A stretch of DNA of 64,000 bases from Jaapia argillacea MUCL 33604 (taxonomy: Eukaryota; Basidiomycota; Agaricomycetes; Jaapiales; Jaapiaceae), in the NCBI GenBank assembly GCA_000697665.1, contig KL197722.1:376914-440913 (forward strand), in the 5' to 3' direction. A program made the position numbers and the translations under genes. Shown here piece after piece: positions 57,664 through 64,000 of the stretch (position 1 is the stretch's first letter; every line of letters begins with the position of its first letter). The notes beneath the pieces were generated by a model. The model saw nothing but the letters and a program-made list of their open reading frames with translations. It was not told the origin of the DNA and did no database searches.

Positions 57664-59427
57664 GGTCACACAGACTTTGAATCGATATACTAGCAATATT
57701 TGGAGATCAGATGTGTCTGGGTGAGGGCGTTCAAGAACAAGAAGGGATGGGGACCCACATTATCGTATTTCCATTATATACCCACAATCCTGTGACCACA
57801 TGTTTGGTAATCGATCGCAATAGGCAGCTTGGCCCATTGTACAGGCACAAATCGAGAAGCCTCTGCTTTGAAGCAACGGCAAGAGTTGAGCATGAGATCT
57901 CTTACCCAACCCCCAACTAACCATGCCTTGGAGTCCCAGAGTCCACGTCAGATCCAGCACTCAACGGTAGAGGGGCTGATCGATAGATAAGGATCGATAT
58001 GAGAAGTTGGTGAATGGTGGGGAGACGGCGATGTGTGGGAGATGGTGACGAGCACGAACAACTGGGAGAACAAGATCATTGAGGATGTGGACCAGCTATT
58101 CGAAGTTTGATGTCGAAACGGAGGGCCGTGTGGACGAAGAGAGCGGTATCACGTGACTTGTCACCGACAAACAACGGCCCCCGTGCATACTAGCGAGGGC
58201 CCGTATGGGGACGCATCCTGCCATCAATGACAAGATACGACTGAATGTCCTCTTGATCCACTCTGACAGCACCGACCGAACTCGACTGCACTGAAACCAT
58301 AAACATAAGACCCATCTTGCCTTGCATCCCTACAGCAACAAATAACAAGAAGCTCTATCAATGAACGATATAATATTAATCACAGCGTTACAATACCGGA
58401 GACAAACTCACCAGTCGCGCGCCCATTACTCGTCCATTGCCACAACGGGCATAATAATGTCATGGCGCCCTTAGTTGCGACGATTTCGCTCCTCAACGCC
58501 ACGTCCATACCTGTCCCACCCCTTGTGAAACCAAACAGAACCCTCGTATCGCAATTCCAAACCACTCCGGCTCGCAGAGGAGTCCAAGACTTGTATGAAC
58601 GCGAAGATTCAACATGAAAACCCGCTCGAAGAGGCCTGAAGGTCTGCGCTATGTGGGCGGCCGATAAATCCATCCAGGTATCGCAACAAAGAACGGCCTA
58701 AGCGCCTCCACCGATCCCATTCGACAATGTCACTTCCCCACAATCCCTACACAAGCGTCTACATCAGATTTGGATGGAGATATGAAGAGTTCGGCTTACC
58801 CAGATGACACCAAACTTCATGTAAAGCCACGCTCCTCAACTAGGAATGTGTATGACGGGACAGAATTGACAGAGGTGAAGTGCTGGTTGCGATAGTTGTG
58901 ATATCTAGGTAAAGTTTTCAACTTTCGATGCTCGGGTGTAACGGGGATGCGAAGGAGAGGATGTTGTTGTTAGGAACACAGAGGACCCGATTGTCACTTT
59001 AGGAATTCATTCCAGCGGTAACCAGTTTGCTTGGGACCCTATGTGTTGATGAGCGACTACTTATGAGGGAATCGAATACGTCAACCAGCGACGAGCAGAT
59101 GGTCGGACTCGAAGGTTGAACATTGAGTGAATTTGTGACAGCTGTGATAGTGTCGTCATACAAGTGAATACACCAATGGAACACAGAGCACCTTCGGACC
59201 CCGACGGAAAATTCGTTCCCATCGCGTGCCTGGATTGTCCTTTTGGGTGGATGACTTTTATCAAGTCAGTGGATCAGGATAGTACAGGACTCCCTAGGAA
59301 TCCTCACTTTCTCGAGGAGATATATTGGTCTCCCGGAACCCTTTCAACATTGTTCGCTTTCGGTTTCATCAACCAGATCTGTTCTTCTCTCCTCTTACTC
59401 CAGTTTGTCGTTTATTCGGTCTCATCG
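57664..59427. other. Gene-free region between the two duplication units
   Basis: About 1.76 kb. The left part must hold the promoter of the giant gene starting at 57663. Short frames at 58380-58673 and 59164-59400 have no motif or splice support. The breakpoint of the duplication described below probably lies in the right part, before 59428. Confidence 0.45.
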
Positions 59428-60044
59428 TTCAGGCGGCTCACGTTGCGTCAACCACCAGGCACATTTCCACCGCATACCGAACGTCATGATCACCAACTCA
59501 AGTTACTGAAGTTTGAAATTTACGCCATCACCTCCAGCAACAATGACCAAGTCACCGCACCGCCAACGCCATTCTCTGTCTCTCGTCGAATCCTGCCCTC
59601 TCCTAACAATGCTGGCACCCATCGCTGAGAACAGAACCTGTCAGGAGAGGGATAGGGCGTTGCATGGCAATGGTGCCCTTGACATGATTTGAAAGGGGTT
59701 ATCGAAGGGCGAAGACGAACACGAGGTTGACTCTGGGTTACATTAAAACAACTGTGAGTCGCCATTTTTGAGTTTCTCATATACCTCTCTTGCTAACCTA
59801 TCAACTATATAGTCCTGCCCTAGCATCGGTGATGAGTCAATGATATTCCCATATCTATCTGCCCCAACTTTATCAACTCTCAACTGTGTTCGACCCCCTC
59901 AATCTTCGCATCGAGAATCAACCCTTCGGCGTCTGGAACGCTGTCTAAAACACGAAGAAAAGCACGGCCGCAGATGTGAGTTCGTATTCACACATTTTTG
60001 GCGCTCATGTTCCGAGTTTGTATGTATAGATGGCTTGGAAGTAG
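59428..60044 (+). pseudogene. Decayed copy of the metallophosphatase 3' half
   Basis: This segment aligns by eye with 47012-47720 of the intact gene at 45582-47722. Shared stretches include the bases around CATGATCACCAACTC (59482; 47087 in the intact gene), GGAGAGGGA (59644), GACTCTGGGTTACAT (59730) and CAGATGTGAGTTCGTAT (59971), and the end AGATGGCTTGGAA (60029). Several deletions and frame changes break it: the region coding [10 protein letters not shown] in the intact gene reads to a TGA, and about 80 bp after it are missing. An intron-like TATATAG|TCCTGCCC junction is retained (59808-59820), matching the last intron of the intact gene. No signal peptide or metal-binding exons are left. 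It sits in the same position relative to the giant gene as the intact copy does. Confidence 0.85.
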
Positions 60045-60481
60045 GAGATGTCTACGGTCAGACCGATCATGTCTAATGACGGCCGACCAATTTGAATGCA
60101 GTCATTTTCGTCTGCCAAATGTACTCATTCCATTTCTTCGGCGATTCTTCCATGGATTTGCATGCAATTCCTACTACGTACTGTCGATCTTTCACCCTGG
60201 ATTTCGCGCGGAGAATGTCCCACATCAACCCCTCATAACCTATTGCGCCTCTGGAAAGATGAAGAGTCGAAATTAGACAGAACGTAGATTTTTACATATC
60301 TCAGCTATAGTCGTACACAATATACAATCCCTCATTTATCCTCTCCAACAGTCCCACTCGAAATTGTCCTTGCACTACTCTCTTATGGCGATCAACATCT
60401 ACAATCTTCGCTATGAGGTGGTCATAACAATCAGCATCTTCTCGTGCCTTGTCTGATCGCACCGAGGGGTGACTCACTTTA
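60045..60481. other. Intergenic region downstream of the second giant gene
   Basis: 437 bp between the end of the phosphatase relic and the stop codon at 60482 on the opposite strand; it corresponds to the 47723-48144 spacer of copy 1. No gene is seen. Confidence 0.4.
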
Positions 60482-63400
60482 TCAAAAGTCCTCCTCTGAA
60501 AGGAACCGAGCGTGCAAAACTTTACCCAGATGGGTCGGCGCATAGGTCATCCCTTTGCGACGCAGCCCGATCAACTCCTTCAAGTACGGCAAAGGACTAT
60601 GGGTGAATGGCGAGTCAGCTCGATCGGTGAGCGCTCGGCGATCTTCTGGTTTGATGAATCCATCACTTTGGACCTTGATCTCACCGGCTACTTGAATCTC
60701 CTGTGTATAGATGCCCAAGAACGCGCATAGTTGGAGGTATTCTCCTTGATTCGCGAGGTACAGTTGACCGGCACATAAATTGACTTGGGCCCGTAGAATG
60801 GGGTCAAGAGCACCCCATGATATAGGGACAGCCGGAGAACAATATAGCTGTAGGTCGTCAACTGGTTTCGTCGCCTGCATGACTCTTGGAGTGTATAGGT
60901 GGAGGTGCACCTCCTTGCTTTGCCGGATCTCTGGGAGCAGCTCGTTTACCTCGTAAGGGCTGACGAGAACCAGAACTTTTGAGGCTCCCTGGGTGGTGGA
61001 TATTATCCATTGAACGTGTCGCAAGTAATCTCCGAGGTAGTGGGATGAGGACTGTATTGTCTGCATAAAGTCCCGCGTCGCCAGTAGGTCCTGCGACCAA
61101 CCGTCATTGCTACGCTCCGCGTGAGATCCGGCTGCTTCACGTAGAAGCGGAAATGCACCACAAAATGCAGGTGAGTTTCGGCGAATGACACCATCGCGTA
61201 CGAGGCAGCGAACATCGGCGTGGGTAGAGTGATTCGCAGCTGCAGCTTTGGGGGGTCTCTGAACTTGCTGCTCGCGTTCAATCTCATGGGCAACTTCTCG
61301 CTCCTGCTCCTCCTCGGTGCGTGCATGGGAGAAGGATGTCACTCCGAGAAGTTCACACCGTTCCCGTATTTTGGGAATTTGAAGCGCCATCTCGCTCAAC
61401 GGAGAACCTCCGGAGGGTGCGTAAGCGGAGTCGGCGATCCCGTACATGGCATCCAGCGTACTTGCTTCCGGTTGAAGCCACGCAGCTTCAAGATTCAAAA
61501 TGGAGGAATCTGACGAAGAGAACTTGAAGTTGCTCCAGGCTTTGTATCGCCGGTCGTAGTCAACCCCTTGTTGAGCCCAATGGGGGATGTGATGCTTGAT
61601 ATCGGCGCAAGTTTCGAGCATAACCCATCGGAGCACGTCGATACTCCCAATTGATCCACGGGTGCTCTTCAACGCGGCCTCTGCAGCCTCCCGAATCTTT
61701 CCATCGACTTCCGGGGGTGCGATGAACATCACAGACTGGCCAAATCCGAGTTTTCGCAGACGCATACACCCTTGAGAGAAACTAAGTCCTGATTAATTTT
61801 GACTAGTAGACAAGAAACTCACCTTGAGTTAAACGATCTTTCGTCACCTTTGGACCCAGTGTGACGGCAGCCCGATAATCGCGAGGGAGTTTTAGGTCAG
61901 TCCCTCTAGTGTGCGCATCGTCCAGATAGACGAGACACTTGTCCAGCTGCGAATTGAATGATGACGTGATGAACGATTCGGTTCTACCGTCCTGAGTCAC
62001 CACTGCCAGGTTGTCGTTTTCATCGAAAAAGATCGCTGCAGGAACATCCGACCTGAGACGAAGCCAACACGTGACGAATTCGACGTTCCTCATATCTAAA
62101 ATCTGCGCTCCGACGTCCAAAAGTACTCGGATTTCGGGGGTCTGAGCAATTATCACTTCCAGCAGTTGTTCCGCAGACATCCTTTCACCAGGTCGACTTG
62201 GGGGACAAAGATAATGATCGTTCTCGGGTTGAAGGAGATACGAGAGCACCTTAGCATTGGTGCTCAATTGGTCGAGAGGATCACATTGAGAGATCGAGGT
62301 CGGCAAGAGATATTGGTTGTCGTTGGTGCCGCTGAAACCGGTAGTGAGATGACCGTGACGCTTCTCTTCGGCAATATCCCAACTCGAAGTGGTCAGCTTT
62401 TCGGGGAATTCTTTCGCCTCCTTTGGAAATACCACCTGTGATAGGTAGAAATCGACGACTGCGTGATTGTGGCAAAAGTGCGGGATCAGCTTTTCTCTTC
62501 GCTGCTCGACATCCTTGAGGTTCACTCCGCTGAGCTGGTGAAGACATGCCGGTATAGAACCGTTCGCTCTCGTCCAGGCGGCATATTCGAGTGCGGGGTT
62601 ATCCAGTTTGAAGAGTAGCTGGAAGCATACATCTAGCTCATTTTCTGTCAAGCCTTGATAGAAATAGCTCAAGCAGGTAAGGAGGATGGCCACGTCTGGA
62701 TGTCCGAACTCAGCCCTTGGCGCAGGGACATCTTTCGCGCGGTAGGGAACAGCTAACAAGGAGCGAGAGTGGTCGAGGCCGTAATCCACTCTCCATCGTC
62801 TGTCTTTCAGGGCGTATACGAGTATTCCATGGGCCAACAAGCCGCGCAGTAGTAGGAGGCTTTTCCAGAGTTCGCCGTCTTCGCAATACTGCTTCAAAAG
62901 GTGCGACTCTTCAGAGGGCACGTTCAGGTTGCTGATGAACGTTCGAGCCATGCGACGCAGTTGACCGGACAAAGGAGCGAAACAGCAGTTTGATAGGTCG
63001 CCGCTGACCACAGCATCCGTGATTCTTGAAACGAGAGCATCGCCGGCGTCGGATTTGAGGATGCGGACAGAAGGAAACCTGCCCCGATCAACGTCTCCTA
63101 TTTCTATCCCGGACAGAAATTGGGGCTGCAGTTGAATCTGAGGCGCATGTGTGCGGACGAGTGAAAGGACCTGCTGGATCGTTGTCCAACGATCTGGGTG
63201 ATGCTCCAGCGGCATTTGCGGTCCTCTAGTGTAGATGAGCTGATATTTGACTGCAAGTATTTCGTCACTTTCATCCAGGATGTCTCGTGAGTGGCGCTCA
63301 AGCCAGTGTTGGGATTCGACAAGCTGCTTGGCGATTCCCTGGTCGTCCGATCGCCTCGACAAAACGGTGTCAATTCCCATCAACTTGAAAGAGAGAATGT

Positions 63401-64000
63401 GTTCCGGTTGTACCACTAATACGCCCTTGGCCTGGAGGCACTGCTCGTATAGCCCGTGGATGTGCCGCGCTTGGTGATAACCTACTCGAAGAGATCGAGA
63501 GAAGGGCATATAGAAGATCTGCCGGTTGGTGAGACCGCTCAAACGTTCAACAAGGAGCTGAAACATTTGATTGGCTAAGGGTTTCAGCACAATGATTCTC
63601 GTCAATTTCGTGCCATCAGCCAGCGATGCGGCGACCATGGGTACGATGACGGACGATTTTCCTTCCCCCATATTGAGCTGGAGAGCCGTGTTTTCAGATG
63701 ATGATGGGATAAGCATCTCCTTTGCAACCTGGACTTGAAGAGGGCGAGCGAGGAAATCTCCGTCAATCTAACACGGGACGTCAGCCTCATCTCTACCAAG
63801 ATCGGAGATGTGCGTACCTGAATCAGTAGCCAATCCACATTCAATACGGAATCACCAACGAAGTAACCAACATTCTCCAATTCTTTCCAAACCTCGTCCT
63901 GCTTCCCAACAAGAGCGCATCCAACCATTCGATGTGACCGCTGGTATAGAAGGAGAGCCATCGCAAATAGTGACAGAATATCTTTCCAAGGAGTTGTGAG
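60482..64000 (-). CDS. Giant DUF3638/DUF3645 protein (copy 2), 5' end beyond the right edge
   Basis: Three exons are visible (64000-63818 incomplete, 63767-61823, 61770-60482), giving the last 1,138 residues. They match exons 4 (end), 5 and 6 of copy 1, with introns at identical positions and phases. All motor motifs are kept: LNMGEGKSSVIVPMVAA (63677-63627, with S for T in the Walker A loop), DILDESDEIL (63284-63255), TGFSGTNDNQY (near 62340), AHTRGTDLKLPRD (61916-61878) and QGCMRLRKLGFGQSVMF across the last junction. The C-terminus (SPFTHSPLPYLKELIGLRRK) is nearly identical to copy 1, while loops such as the segment after FSPL differ in length. It looks intact. The 5' part, with DUF6606, lies outside the window. 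Both copies lie on the minus strand. Confidence 0.9.

Overview
The window is nuclear DNA of a filamentous basidiomycete, most likely an Agaricomycete. Genes are dense, sit on both strands and are broken by many introns of about 45-65 bp with GT..AG ends. The proteins (CCT-theta, zeta-COP, F-BAR/SH3, RhoGAP, GH29 fucosidase, a basidiomycete seven-span membrane protein, giant DUF6606/DUF3638/DUF3645 proteins) fit that group. No CRISPR array, operon, tRNA, rRNA, transposase or reverse transcriptase was found. Gene models were built by hand, joining exons by splice sites and reading phase; names come from motif recognition, not database searches.

Layout, left to right: a coiled-coil protein cut by the left edge (minus, to 766); an unknown serine-rich protein (1855-3563); a C2H2 zinc-finger protein (minus, 3952-5365) sharing a 332 bp divergent promoter with an unusual protein carrying nine psi-K-x-E (SUMO-acceptor-type) motifs (5698-8051); a secreted GH29 alpha-L-fucosidase with 16 exons (8409-11619); chaperonin subunit CCT8 (11875-13923); a seven-span membrane protein (minus, 14411-16099); an unresolved gene-like stretch (16145-17160); a membrane-anchored short-chain dehydrogenase (17189-18611); a 2,238-residue PH/RasGEF-like/PH/RhoGAP protein (20050-27596); an unknown acidic protein (minus, 27859-28779); an F-BAR/SH3 cytokinesis-type protein with a polyglutamine tract (minus, 29743-33330); a 3.3 kb gene-poor stretch; a possible tiny membrane protein (36630-36817); an N2227/carnosine-N-methyltransferase-like enzyme (minus, 37259-38449); a secreted protein of unknown role (39724-40939); an unknown small protein (minus, 41426-42116); a NIF3-like protein (minus, 42777-43320) divergent from coatomer zeta (43523-44224); and a secreted metallophosphatase (45582-47722).

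The right end holds two copies of one arrangement. Copy 1 is the intact metallophosphatase gene followed on the opposite strand by a giant 3,080-residue DUF6606/DUF3638/DUF3645 protein (48145-57663). Copy 2 is a decayed metallophosphatase fragment (59428-60044) followed by a second giant gene (60482 to beyond 64000). This looks like a segmental tandem duplication in which the phosphatase copy died and the giant gene survived.

Two observations stand out. Both giant proteins carry an ordered series of motifs (GEGK[TS], DESDE, GFSGT, TRGTDLKLP, Q..MRLRKLG.GQ) matching motifs I, II, III, V and VI of SecA-like superfamily-2 motors, which suggests a DExD-type ATPase inside a family usually known only by DUF names. 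The psi-K-x-E protein is built largely from phase-1 exons each carrying one or more candidate SUMO sites, a design I do not recognise from a named family.
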